This document shows positions 37,701 to 50,935 of a stretch of 64,000 nt of DNA, in pieces. Below the pieces are notes generated by a model that saw only the letters and a list, made by a program, of their open reading frames with translations, did no database searches and was not told the origin of the DNA. The position numbers were made by a program, and so were the translations under genes. Position 1 is the stretch's first letter. The number at the start of each line of letters is the position of its first letter. Source of the DNA: Pleodorina starrii (Eukaryota; Chlorophyta; Chlorophyceae; Chlamydomonadales; Volvocaceae); assembly GCA_030267565.1 (NCBI GenBank), contig BRXU01000003.1, positions 558,001-622,000 on the forward strand, read 5' to 3'.

Positions 37701-40453
37701 TCGCCAAACCGCACCACCTCTTGGGCTGAGACATGCCCACGCTAACACCCACAATCGAGATACGCAGTCCGCTTTGAGAATGCACCCTCGGTCCCTGGAA
37801 TCGAAATGAAGAAGCACGATCACCCTGCCCAGTCCAGAACGCAGAGACATCCCATCCCCAGTCCGGAAATACACCCTTCGGTACACGACCCCTCCCTTCG
37901 CCAAACCGCACCACCTCTTCGGCTGAGACATGCCCACGCTAACACCCACAATCGAGATACGCAGTCCGCTTTGAGAATGCACCCTCGGTCCCTGGAATCG
38001 AAATGAAGAAGCACGATCACCCTGCCCAGTCCAGAACGCACAGACATCCCATCCCCAGTCCGGAAATACACCCTTCGGAACACGACCCCTACCTTCGCCA
38101 AACCGCACCACTTCTTCGGCTAGAGACATGCCCACACTAACACCCACAATCGAGATACGCAGTCCGCTTTGAGAATGCACCCTCGGTCCCTGGAATCGAA
38201 TTGCAGAAGCACGATCACCCTACCCAGTCCAGCGCGCACAGACATCCCATCCCCAGTCCGGAAATACACCCTTCGGAACGCGACCCTTCCCTTCGCCAAA
38301 CCGCACCACCTCTGGCTGAGACATGCCCACGCTAACACCCACAATCGAGATACGCAGTCCGCTTTGAGAATGCACCCTCGGTCCCTGGAATCGAATTGCA
38401 GAAGCACGATCACCCTGCCCAGTCCAGAACGCACAGACATCCCATCCCCAGTCCGGAAATACACCCTTCGGAACGCGACCCTTCCCTTCGCCAAACCGCA
38501 CCACCTCTTCGGCTGAGACATGCCCACGCTAACACCCACAATCGAGATACGCAGTCCGCTTTGAGAATGCACCCTCGGTCCCTGGAATCGAAATGAAGAA
38601 GCACGATCACCCTGCCCAGTCCAGAACGCACATACATCCCATTCCCAGTCCGGAAATACACTCTTCGGAACACGACCCCTACCTTCGCCAAACCGCACCA
38701 CCTCTTGGGCTGAGACATGCCCACGCTAACACCCACAATCGAGATACGCAGTCCGCTTTGAGAATGCACCCTCGGTCCCTGGAATCGAAATGAAGAAGCA
38801 CGATCACCCTGCCCAGTCCAGAACGCACAGACATTCCATCCCCAGTCCGGAAATACACCCTTCGGAACGCGACCCTTCCCTTCGCCAAACCGCACCACCT
38901 CTTCGGCTGAGACATGCCCACGCTAACACCCACAATCGAGATACGCAGTTCGCTTTGAGAATGCACCCTCGGTCCCTGGAATCGAAATGAAGCACGATCA
39001 CCCTGCCCAGTCCAGAACGCACAGACATCCCATCCCCAGTCCGGAAATACACCCTTCGGAACACGACCCCTACCTTCGCCAAACCGCACCACTTCTTCGT
39101 CTAGAGACATGCCCACACTAACACCCACAATCGAGATACGCAGTCCGCTTTGAGAATGCACCCTCGGTCCCTGGAATCGAATTGCAGAAGCACGATCACC
39201 CTACCCAGTCCAGCGCGCACAGACATCCCATCCCCAGTCCGGAAATACACCCTTCGGAACGCGACCCTTCCCTTCGCCAAACCGCACCACCTCTTGGGCT
39301 GAGACATGCCCACGCTAACACCCACAATCGAGATACGCAGTCCGCTATGAGAATACACCCTCGGTCCCTGGAATCGAAATGAAGAAGCACGATCACCCTG
39401 CCCAGTCCAGAACGCACAGACATCCCATCCCCAGTCCGGAAATACACCCTTCGGAACACGACCCCTACCTTCGCCAAACCGCACCACCTCTTCGGCTGAG
39501 ACATGCCCACACTAACACCCACAATCGAGATACGCAGTCCGCTATGAGAATGCACACTCGGTCCCTGGAATCGAAATGAAGAAGCACGATCACCCTGCCC
39601 AGTCCAGAACGCACAGACATCCCATCCCCAGTCCGGAAATACACCCTTCGGAACACGACCCCTACCTTCGCCAAACCGCACCACCTCTTGGGCTGAGACA
39701 TGCCCACGCTAACACCCACAATCGAGATACGCAGTCCGCTTTGAGAATGCACACTCGGTCCCTGAAATCGAAATGAAGAAGCACGATCACCCTGCCCAGT
39801 CCAGAACGCACAGACATCCCATCCCCAGTCCGGAAATACACCCTTCGGAACGCGACCCTTCCCTTCGCCAAACCGCACCACCTCTGGCTGAGACATGCCC
39901 ACGCTAACACCCACAATCGAGATACGCAGTCCGCTTTGAGAATGCACCCTCGGTCCCTGGAATCGAAATGAAGAAGCACGATCACCCTGTCCAGTCCAGA
40001 ACGCACAGACATCCCATCCCCAGTCCGGAAATACACCCTTCGGAACGCGACCCTTCCCTTCGCCAAACCGCACCACCTCTTCGGCTGAGACATGCCCACG
40101 CTAACACCCACAATCGAGATACGCAGTCCGCTTTGAGAATGCACCCTCGGTCCCTGGAATCGAAATGAAGAAGCACGATCACCCTGCCCAGTCCAGAACG
40201 CACATACATCCCATCCCCAGTCCGGAAATACACCCTTCGGAACACGACCCCTACCTTCGCCAAACCGCACCACTTCTTCGGCTGAGACATGCCCACACTA
40301 ACACCCACAATCGAGATACGCAGTCCGCTATGAGAATGCACACTCGGTCCCTGGAATCGAAATGAAGAAGCACGATCACCCTGCCCAGTCCAGAACGCAC
40401 AGACATCCCATCCCCAGTCCGGAAATACACCCTTCGGTACACGACCCTTCCCT
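31800..40453. repeat. Tandem duplication of a 4,327-bp, 22-monomer satellite block
   Basis: Variant monomers recur in the same order at an exact offset of 4,327 bp, for example 31905/36232, 32297/36624, 33479/37806, 33842/38169, 34266/38593 and 35641/39968. The period equals 22 monomers minus seven bases, which is explained by the short and long variants inside it. Copy 1 is about 31800-36126 and copy 2 about 36127-40453. A few bases near 35245 differ between copies. Confidence 0.9.
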
Positions 40454-43400
40454 TCGCCAAACCGCACCACTTCTTCGGCTAGAGACATGCCCACACTAAC
40501 ACCCACAATCGAGATACGCAGTCCGCTTTGAGAATGCACCCTCGGTCCCTGGAATCGAATTGCAGAAGCACGATCACCCTACCCAGTCCAGCGCGCACAG
40601 ACATCCCATCCCCAGTCCGGAAATACACCCTTCGGAACACGACCCCTACCTTCGCCAAACCGCACCACTTCTTCGGCTGAGACATGCCCACGCTAACACC
40701 CACAATCGAGATACGCAGTCCGCTATGAGAATGCACACTCGGTCCCTGGAATCGAAATGAAGAAGCACGATCACCCTGCCCAGTCCAGAACGCACAGACA
40801 TCCCATCCCCAGTCCGGAAATACACCCTTCGGAACACGACCCCTACCTTCGCCAAACCGCACCACTTCTTCGGCTAGAGACATGCCCACACTAACACCCA
40901 CAATCGAGATACGCAGTCCGCTCTGAGAATGCACCCTCGGTCCCTGGAATCGAATTGCAGAAGCACGATCACCCTACCCAGTCCAGCGCGCACAGACATC
41001 CCATCCCCAGTCCGGAAATACACCCTTCGGAACACGACCCCTACCTTCGCCAAACCGCACCACTTCTTCGGCTGAGACATGCCCACGCTAACACCCACAA
41101 TCGAGATACGCAGTCCGCTATGAGAATGCACACTCGGTCCCTGGAATCGAAATGAAGAAGCACGATCACCCTGCCCAGTCCAGAACGCACAGACATCCCA
41201 TCCCCAGTCCGGAAATACACCCTTCGGAACACGACCCCTACCTTCGCCAAACCGCACCACTTCTTCGGCTAGAGACATGCCCACACTAACACCCACAATC
41301 GAGATACGCAGTCCGCTTTGAGAATGCACCCTCGGTCCCTGGAATCGAATTGCAGAAGCACGATCACCCTACCCAGTCCAGCGCGCACAGACATCCCATC
41401 CCCAGTCCGGAAATACACCCTTCGGAACACGACCCCTACCTTCGCCAAACCGCACCACTTCTTCGGCTGAGACATGCCCACGCTAACACCCACAATCGAG
41501 ATACGCAGTCCGCTATGAGAATGCACACTCGGTCCCTGGAATCGAAATGAAGAAGCACGATCACCCTGCCCAGTCCAGAACGCACAGACATCCCATCCCC
41601 AGTCCGGAAATACACCCTTCGGAACACGACCCCTACCTTCGCCAAACCGCACCACTTCTTCGGCTGAGACATGCCCACGCTAACACCCACAATCGAGATA
41701 CGCAGTCCGCTATGAGAATGCACACTCGGTCCCTGGAATCGAAATGAAGAAGCACGATCACCCTGCCCAGTCCAGAACGCACATACATCCCATCCCCAGT
41801 CCGGAAATACACCCTTCGGAACACGACCCCTACCTTCGCCAAACCGCACCACTTCTTCGGCTGAGACATGCCCACGCTAACACCCACAATCGACATACGC
41901 AGTCCGCTATGAGAATGCACACTCGGTCCCTGGAATCGAAATGAAGAAGCACGATCGCCCTGCCCAGTCCAGAACGCACAGACATCCCATCCCCAGTCCG
42001 GAAATACACCCTTCGGAACACGACCCCTACCTTCGCCAAACCGCACCACCTCTTGGGCTGAGACATGCCCACGCTAACACCCACAATCGAGATACGCAGT
42101 CCGCTTTGAGAATGCACCCTCGGTCCCTGGAATCGAAATGCAGAAGCACGATCACCCTGCCCAGTCCAGAACACACAGACATCCCATCCCCAGTCCGGAA
42201 ATACACCCTTCGGAACACGACCCTTCCCTTCGCCAAACCGCACCACCTCTTCGGCTGAGACATGCCCACGCTAACACCCACAATCGAGATACGCAGTCCG
42301 CTTTGAGAATGCACCCTCGGTCCCTGGAATCGAAATGAAGAAGCACGATCACCCTGCCCAGTCCAGAACGCACATACATCCCATCCCCAGTCCGGAAATA
42401 CACCCTTCGGAACACGACCCCTACCTTCGCCAAACCGCACCACTTCTTCGGCTAGAGACATGCCCACACTAACACCCACAATCGAGATACGCAGTCCGCT
42501 TTGAGAATGCACCCTCGGTCCCTGGAATCGAATTGCAGAAGCACGATCACCCTACCCAGTCCAGCGCGCACAGACATCCCATCCCCAGTCCGGAAATACA
42601 CCCTTCGGAACACGACCCCTACCTTCGCCAAACCGCACCACTTCTTCGGCTGAGACATGCCCACGCTAACACCCACAATCGAGATACGCAGTCCGCTATG
42701 AGAATGCACACTCGGTCCCTGGAATCGAAATGAAGAAGCACGATCACCCTGCCCAGTCCAGAACGCACAGACATCCCATCCCCAGTCCGGAAATACACCC
42801 TTCGGAACACGACCCCTACCTTCGCCAAACCGCACCACTTCTTCGGCTGAGACATGCCCACGCTAACACCCACAATCGAGATACGCAGTCCGCTATGAGA
42901 ATGCACACTCGGTCCCTGGAATCGAAATGAAGAAGCACGATCACCCTGCCCAGTCCAGAACGCACATACATCCCATCCCCAGTCCGGAAATACACCCTTC
43001 GGAACACGACCCCTACCTTCGCCAAACCGCACCACTTCTTCGGCTGAGACATGCCCACGCTAACACCCACAATCGACATACGCAGTCCGCTATGAGAATG
43101 CACACTCGGTCCCTGGAATCGAAATGAAGAAGCACGATCGCCCTGCCCAGTCCAGAACGCACAGACATCCCATCCCCAGTCCGGAAATACACCCTTCGGA
43201 ACACGACCCCTACCTTCGCCAAACCGCACCACTTCTTCGGCTGAGACATGCCCACGCTAACACCCACAATCGAGATACGCAGTCCGCTATGAGAATGCAC
43301 ACTCGGTCCCTGGAATCGAAATGAAGAAGCACGATCACCCTGCCCAGTCCAGAACGCACAGACATCCCATCCCCAGTCCGGAAATACACCCTTCGGAACA

Positions 43401-43859
43401 CGACCCCTACCTTCGCCAAACCGCACCACCTCTTGGGCTGAGACATGCCCACGCTAACACCCACAATCGAGATACGCAGTCCGCTTTGAGAATGCACCCT
43501 CGGTCCCTGGAATCGAAATGAAGAAGCACGATCACCCTGCCCAGTCCAGAACGCAGAGACATCCCATCCCCAGTCCGGAAATACACCCTTCGGTACACGA
43601 CCCCTCCCTTCGCCAAACCGCACCACCTCTTCGGCTGAGACATGCCCACGCTAACACCCACAATCGAGATACGCAGTCCGCTTTGAGAATGCACCCTCGG
43701 TCCCTGGAATCGAAATGAAGAAGCACGATCACCCTGCCCAGTCCAGAACGCACAGACATCCCATCCCCAGTCCGGAAATACACCCTTCGGAACACGACCC
43801 CTACCTTCGCCAAACCGCACCACTTCTTCGGCTAGAGACATGCCCACACTAACACCCAC

Positions 43860-46800
43860 AATCGAGATACGCAGTCCGCTTTGAGAATGCACCCTCGGTC
43901 CCTGGAATCGAATTGCAGAAGCACGATCACCCTACCCAGTCCAGCGCGCACAGACATCCCATCCCCAGTCCGGAAATACACCCTTCGGAACGCGACCCTT
44001 CCCTTCGCCAAACCGCACCACCTCTGGCTGAGACATGCCCACGCTAACACCCACAATCGAGATACGCAGTCCGCTTTGAGAATGCACCCTCGGTCCCTGG
44101 AATCGAATTGCAGAAGCACGATCACCCTGCCCAGTCCAGAACGCACAGACATCCCATCCCCAGTCCGGAAATACACCCTTCGGAACGCGACCCTTCCCTT
44201 CGCCAAACCGCACCACCTCTTCGGCTGAGACATGCCCACGCTAACACCCACAATCGAGATACGCAGTCCGCTTTGAGAATGCACCCTCGGTCCCTGGAAT
44301 CGAAATGAAGAAGCACGATCACCCTGCCCAGTCCAGAACGCACATACATCCCATTCCCAGTCCGGAAATACACTCTTCGGAACACGACCCCTACCTTCGC
44401 CAAACCGCACCACCTCTTGGGCTGAGACATGCCCACGCTAACACCCACAATCGAGATACGCAGTCCGCTTTGAGAATGCACCCTCGGTCCCTGGAATCGA
44501 AATGAAGAAGCACGATCACCCTGCCCAGTCCAGAACGCACAGACATTCCATCCCCAGTCCGGAAATACACCCTTCGGAACGCGACCCTTCCCTTCGCCAA
44601 ACCGCACCACCTCTTCGGCTGAGACATGCCCACGCTAACACCCACAATCGAGATACGCAGTCCGCTTTGAGAATGCACCCTCGGTCCCTGGAATCGAAAT
44701 GAAGCACGATCACCCTGCCCAGTCCAGAACGCACAGACATCCCATCCCCAGTCCGGAAATACACCCTTCGGAACACGACCCCTACCTTCGCCAAACCGCA
44801 CCACTTCTTCGGCTAGAGACATGCCCACACTAACACCCACAATCGAGATACGCAGTCCGCTTTGAGAATGCACCCTCGGTCCCTGGAATCGAATTGCAGA
44901 AGCACGATCACCCTACCCAGTCCAGCGCGCACAGACATCCCATCCCCAGTCCGGAAATACACCCTTCGGAACGCGACCCTTCCCTTCGCCAAACCGCACC
45001 ACCTCTTGGGCTGAGACATGCCCACGCTAACACCCACAATCGAGATACGCAGTCCGCTATGAGAATACACCCTCGGTCCCTGGAATCGAAATGAAGAAGC
45101 ACGATCACCCTGCCCAGTCCAGAACGCACAGACATCCCATCCCCAGTCCGGAAATACACCCTTCGGAACACGACCCCTACCTTCGCCAAACCGCACCACC
45201 TCTTCGGCTGAGACATGCCCACACTAACACCCACAATCGAGATACGCAGTCCGCTATGAGAATGCACACTCGGTCCCTGGAATCGAAATGAAGAAGCACG
45301 ATCACCCTGCCCAGTCCAGAACGCACAGACATCCCATCCCCAGTCCGGAAATACACCCTTCGGAACACGACCCCTACCTTCGCCAAACCGCACCACCTCT
45401 TGGGCTGAGACATGCCCACGCTAACACCCACAATCGAGATACGCAGTCCGCTTTGAGAATGCACCCTCGGTCCCTGGAATCGAATTGCAGAAGCACGATC
45501 ACCCTACCCAGTCCAGCGCGCACAGACATCCCATCCCCAGTCCGGAAATACACCCTTCGGAACGCGACCCTTCCCTTCGCCAAACCGCACCACCTCTGGC
45601 TGAGACATGCCCACGCTAACACCCACAATCGAGATACGCAGTCCGCTTTGAGAATGCACCCTCGGTCCCTGGAATCGAATTGCAGAAGCACGATCACCCT
45701 GCCCAGTCCAGAACGCACAGACATCCCATCCCCAGTCCGGAAATACACCCTTCGGAACGCGACCCTTCCCTTCGCCAAACCGCACCACCTCTTCGGCTGA
45801 GACATGCCCACGCTAACACCCACAATCGAGATACGCAGTCCGCTTTGAGAATGCACCCTCGGTCCCTGGAATCGAAATGAAGAAGCACGATCACCCTGCC
45901 CAGTCCAGAACGCACATACATCCCATTCCCAGTCCGGAAATACACTCTTCGGAACACGACCCCTACCTTCGCCAAACCGCACCACCTCTTGGGCTGAGAC
46001 ATGCCCACGCTAACACCCACAATCGAGATACGCAGTCCGCTTTGAGAATGCACCCTCGGTCCCTGGAATCGAAATGAAGAAGCACGATCACCCTGCCCAG
46101 TCCAGAACGCACAGACATTCCATCCCCAGTCCGGAAATACACCCTTCGGAACGCGACCCTTCCCTTCGCCAAACCGCACCACCTCTTCGGCTGAGACATG
46201 CCCACGCTAACACCCACAATCGAGATACGCAGTCCGCTTTGAGAATGCACCCTCGGTCCCTGGAATCGAAATGAAGCACGATCACCCTGCCCAGTCCAGA
46301 ACGCACAGACATCCCATCCCCAGTCCGGAAATACACCCTTCGGAACACGACCCCTACCTTCGCCAAACCGCACCACTTCTTCGGCTAGAGACATGCCCAC
46401 ACTAACACCCACAATCGAGATACGCAGTCCGCTTTGAGAATGCACCCTCGGTCCCTGGAATCGAATTGCAGAAGCACGATCACCCTACCCAGTCCAGCGC
46501 GCACAGACATCCCATCCCCAGTCCGGAAATACACCCTTCGGAACGCGACCCTTCCCTTCGCCAAACCGCACCACCTCTTGGGCTGAGACATGCCCACGCT
46601 AACACCCACAATCGAGATACGCAGTCCGCTATGAGAATACACCCTCGGTCCCTGGAATCGAAATGAAGAAGCACGATCACCCTGCCCAGTCCAGAACGCA
46701 CAGACATCCCATCCCCAGTCCGGAAATACACCCTTCGGAACACGACCCCTACCTTCGCCAAACCGCACCACCTCTTCGGCTGAGACATGCCCACACTAAC

Positions 46801-47030
46801 ACCCACAATCGAGATACGCAGTCCGCTATGAGAATGCACACTCGGTCCCTGGAATCGAAATGAAGAAGCACGATCACCCTGCCCAGTCCAGAACGCACAG
46901 ACATCCCATCCCCAGTCCGGAAATACACCCTTCGGAACACGACCCCTACCTTCGCCAAACCGCACCACCTCTTGGGCTGAGACATGCCCACGCTAACACC
47001 CACAATCGAGATACGCAGTCCGCTTTGAGA
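43860..47030. repeat. Tandem duplication of a 1,572-bp, 8-monomer satellite block
   Basis: Marker monomers repeat at an offset of 1,572 bp: 44108/45680, 44305/45877, 44502/46074, 44894/46466, 45091/46663 and 45288/46860. The flanking part, about 43320-47400, matches 37609-40116 at an offset of 5,712 bp before the duplicated piece and 7,284 bp after it. It is therefore a partial third copy of the 4,327-bp block into which the 1,572-bp duplication was later added. Confidence 0.85.
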
Positions 47031-50000
47031 ATGCACACTCGGTCCCTGGAATCGAAATGAAGAAGCACGATCACCCTGCCCAGTCCAGAACGCACAGACA
47101 TCCCATCCCCAGTCCGGAAATACACCCTTCGGAACGCGACCCTTCCCTTCGCCAAACCGCACCACCTCTGGCTGAGACATGCCCACGCTAACACCCACAA
47201 TCGAGATACGCAGTCCGCTTTGAGAATGCACCCTCGGTCCCTGGAATCGAAATGAAGAAGCACGATCACCCTGTCCAGTCCAGAACGCACAGACATCCCA
47301 TCCCCAGTCCGGAAATACACCCTTCGGAACGCGACCCTTCCCTTCGCCAAACCGCACCACCTCTTCGGCTGAGACATGCCCACGCTAACACCCACAATCG
47401 AGATACGCAGTCCGCTATGAGAATGCACACTCGGTCCCTGGAATCGAAATGAAGAAGCACGATCACCCTGCCCAGTCCAGAACGCACAGACATCCCATCC
47501 CCAGTCCGGAAATACACCCTTCGGAACACGACCCCTACCTTCGCCAAACCGCACCACTTCTTCGGCTGAGACATGCCCACGCTAACACCCACAATCGAGA
47601 TACGCAGTCCGCTATGAGAATGCACACTCGGTCCCTGGAATCGAAATGAAGAAGCACGATCACCCTGCCCAGTCCAGAACGCACATACATCCCATCCCCA
47701 GTCCGGAAATACACCCTTCGGAACACGACCCCTACCTTCGCCAAACCGCACCACTTCTTCGGCTGAGACATGCCCACGCTAACACCCACAATCGAGATAC
47801 GCAGTCCGCTATGAGAATGCACACTCGGTCCCTGGAATCGAAATGAAGAAGCACGATCACCCTGCCCAGTCCAGAACGCACAGACATCCCATCCCCAGTC
47901 CGGAAATACACCCTTCGGAACACGACCCCTACCTTCGCCAAACCGCACCACTTCTTCGGCTAGAGACATGCCCACACTAACACCCACAATCGAGATACGC
48001 AGTCCGCTTTGAGAATGCACCCTCGGTCCCTGGAATCGAATTGCAGAAGCACGATCACCCTACCCAGTCCAGCGCGCACAGACATCCCATCCCCAGTCCG
48101 GAAATACACCCTTCGGAACACGACCCCTACCTTCGCCAAACCGCACCACTTCTTCGGCTGAGACATGCCCACGCTAACACCCACAATCGAGATACGCAGT
48201 CCGCTATGAGAATGCACACTCGGTCCCTGGAATCGAAATGAAGAAGCACGATCACCCTGCCCAGTCCAGAACGCACAGACATCCCATCCCCAGTCCGGAA
48301 ATACACCCTTCGGAACACGACCCCTACCTTCGCCAAACCGCACCACTTCTTCGGCTGAGACATGCCCACGCTAACACCCACAATCGAGATACGCAGTCCG
48401 CTATGAGAATGCACACTCGGTCCCTGGAATCGAAATGAAGAAGCACGATCGCCCTGCCCAGTCCAGAACGCACAGACATCCCATCCCCAGTCCGGAAATA
48501 CACCCTTCGGAACACGACCCCTACCTTCGCCAAACCGCACCACCTCTTGGGCTGAGACATGCCCACGCTAACACCCACAATCGAGATACGCAGTCCGCTT
48601 TGAGAATGCACCCTCGGTCCCTGGAATCGAAATGCAGAAGCACGATCACCCTGCCCAGTCCAGAACACACAGACATCCCATCCCCAGTCCGGAAATACAC
48701 CCTTCGGAACACGACCCTTCCCTTCGCCAAACCGCACCACCTCTTCGGCTGAGACATGCCCACGCTAACACCCACAATCGAGATACGCAGTCCGCTTTGA
48801 GAATGCACCCTCGGTCCCTGGAATCGAAATGAAGAAGCACGATCACCCTGCCCAGTCCAGAACGCACAGACATCCCATCCCCAGTCCGGAAATACACCCT
48901 TCGGAACACGACCCCTACCTTCGCCAAACCGCACCACTTCTTCGGCTAGAGACATGCCCACACTAACACCCACAATCGAGATACGCAGTCCGCTTTGAGA
49001 ATGCACCCTCGGTCCCTGGAATCGAATTGCAGAAGCACGATCACCCTACCCAGTCCAGCGCGCACAGACATCCCATCCCCAGTCCGGAAATACACCCTTC
49101 GGAACACGACCCCTACCTTCGCCAAACCGCACCACTTCTTCGGCTGAGACATGCCCACGCTAACACCCACAATCGAGATACGCAGTCCGCTATGAGAATG
49201 CACACTCGGTCCCTGGAATCGAAATGAAGAAGCACGATCACCCTGCCCAGTCCAGAACGCACAGACATCCCATCCCCAGTCCGGAAATACACCCTTCGGA
49301 ACACGACCCCTACCTTCGCCAAACCGCACCACTTCTTCGGCTGAGACATGCCCACGCTAACACCCACAATCGAGATACGCAGTCCGCTATGAGAATGCAC
49401 ACTCGGTCCCTGGAATCGAAATAAAGAAGCACGATCACCTTGCCCAGTCCAGAACGCACAGACATCCCATCCCCAGTCCGGAAATACACTCTTCGGAACA
49501 CGACCCCTACCTTCGCCAAACCGCACCACCTCTTGGGCTGAGACATGCCCACGCTAACACCCACAATCGAGATACGCAGTCCGCTTTGAGAATGCACCCT
49601 CGGTCCCTGGAATCGAAATGAAGAAGCACGATCACCCTGCCCAGTCCAGAACGCACAGACATCCCATCCCCAGTCCGGAAATACACCCTTCGGAACGCGA
49701 CCCTTCCCTTCGCCAAACCGCACCACCTCTTGGGCTGAGACATGCCCACGCTAACACCCACAATCGAGATACGCAGTCCGCTATGAGAATGCACACTCGG
49801 TCCCTGGAATCGAAATGAAGAAGCACGATCACCCTGCCCAGTCCAGAACGCACAGACATCCCATCCCCAGTCCGGAAATACACCCTTCGGAACACGACCC
49901 CTACCTTCGCCAAACCGCACCACCTCTTGGGCTGAGACATGCCCACGCTAACACCCACAATCGAGATACGCAGTCCGCTTTGAGAATGCACCCTCGGTCC

Positions 50001-50935
50001 CTGGAATCGAAATGAAGAAGCACGATCACCCTGCCCAGTCCAGAACGCACAGACATCCCATCCCCAGTCCGGAAATACACCCTTCGGAACGCGACCCTTC
50101 CCTTCGCCAAACCGCACCACCTCTTCGGCTGAGACATGCCCACGCTAACACCCACAATCGAGATACGCAGTCCGCTTTGAGAATGCACCCTCGGTCCCTG
50201 GAATCGAAATGCAGAAGCACGATCACCCTGCCCAGTTCAGAACACACAGACATCCCATCCCCAGTCCGGAAATACACCCTTCGGAACGCGACCCTTCCCT
50301 TCGCCAAACCGCACCACCTCTTGGGCTGAGACATGCCCACGCTAACACCCACAATCGAGATACGCAGTCCGCTATGAGAATGCACACTCGGTCCCTGGAA
50401 TCGAAATGAAGAAGCACGATCACCCTGCCCAGTCCAGAACGCACAGACATCCCATCCCCAGTCCGGAAATACACCCTTCGGAACACGACCCCTACCTTCG
50501 CCAAACCGCACCACCTCTTCGGCTGAGACATGCCCACGCTAAGACCCACAACCGAGATACGCAGTCCGCTTTGAGAATGCACCCTCGGTCCATGGAATCG
50601 AAATGCAGAAGCACGATCACCCTACTCAGTCCAGAGCGCACATACATCCCATCCCCAGTCCGGAAATACACCCTTCGGAACACGACCCCTCCCTTCGCCA
50701 AACCGCACCACCTCTTCGGCTGAGACATGCCCACGCTAAGACCCACAACCGAGATACGCAGTCCGCTTTGAGAATACACCCTCGGTCCCTGGAATCGAAA
50801 TGAAGAAGCACGATCACCCTGCCCAGTCCAGAGCGCACAGACATCCCATCCCCAGTCCGGAAATACACCCTTCGGAACACGACCCCTCCCTTCGCCAAAC
50901 CGCATCACCTCTTGGGCTGAGACATGCCCACGCTT

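Larger units (their letters stand above)
24745..50935. repeat. 197-bp tandem satellite array, about 132 copies
   Basis: From about 24745 to 50935 the sequence is a head-to-tail array of one 197-bp monomer. Invariant landmarks recur once per unit: GAGACATGCCCACRCTAACA, GAGATACGCAGTCCGCT, TCGGTCCCTGGAATCGAA, CATCCCATCCCCAGTCCGGA and CCAAACCGCACCAC. Most monomers are exactly 197 bp. Variants of 198 bp (GGCTAGAGAC instead of GGCTGAGAC) and 194 bp (ACCTCTGGCTG, or AATGAAGCACG) also occur. Interior copies are nearly identical; the edge copies are truncated or more diverged. Each unit contains short open frames on both strands, but 197 is not a multiple of three, so frames rotate and no gene is inferred. 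No spacers, transposase or interspersed element breaks the array. It is a true satellite; centromeric, subtelomeric or other location cannot be told from the window. Confidence 0.98.

Noticed and set aside
24800..50900. Dozens of 66-residue (plus) and 128-227-residue (minus) open frames in the array
   Set aside because: They are the same satellite monomer read in rotating frames. 197 bp is not a multiple of three, so neighbouring frames end in the next unit (ATGA overlap). They carry no domain, and single-base variants change the frames freely.
24745..50935. CRISPR array
   Set aside because: The whole 197-bp unit repeats with no unique spacers, and the host is eukaryotic.
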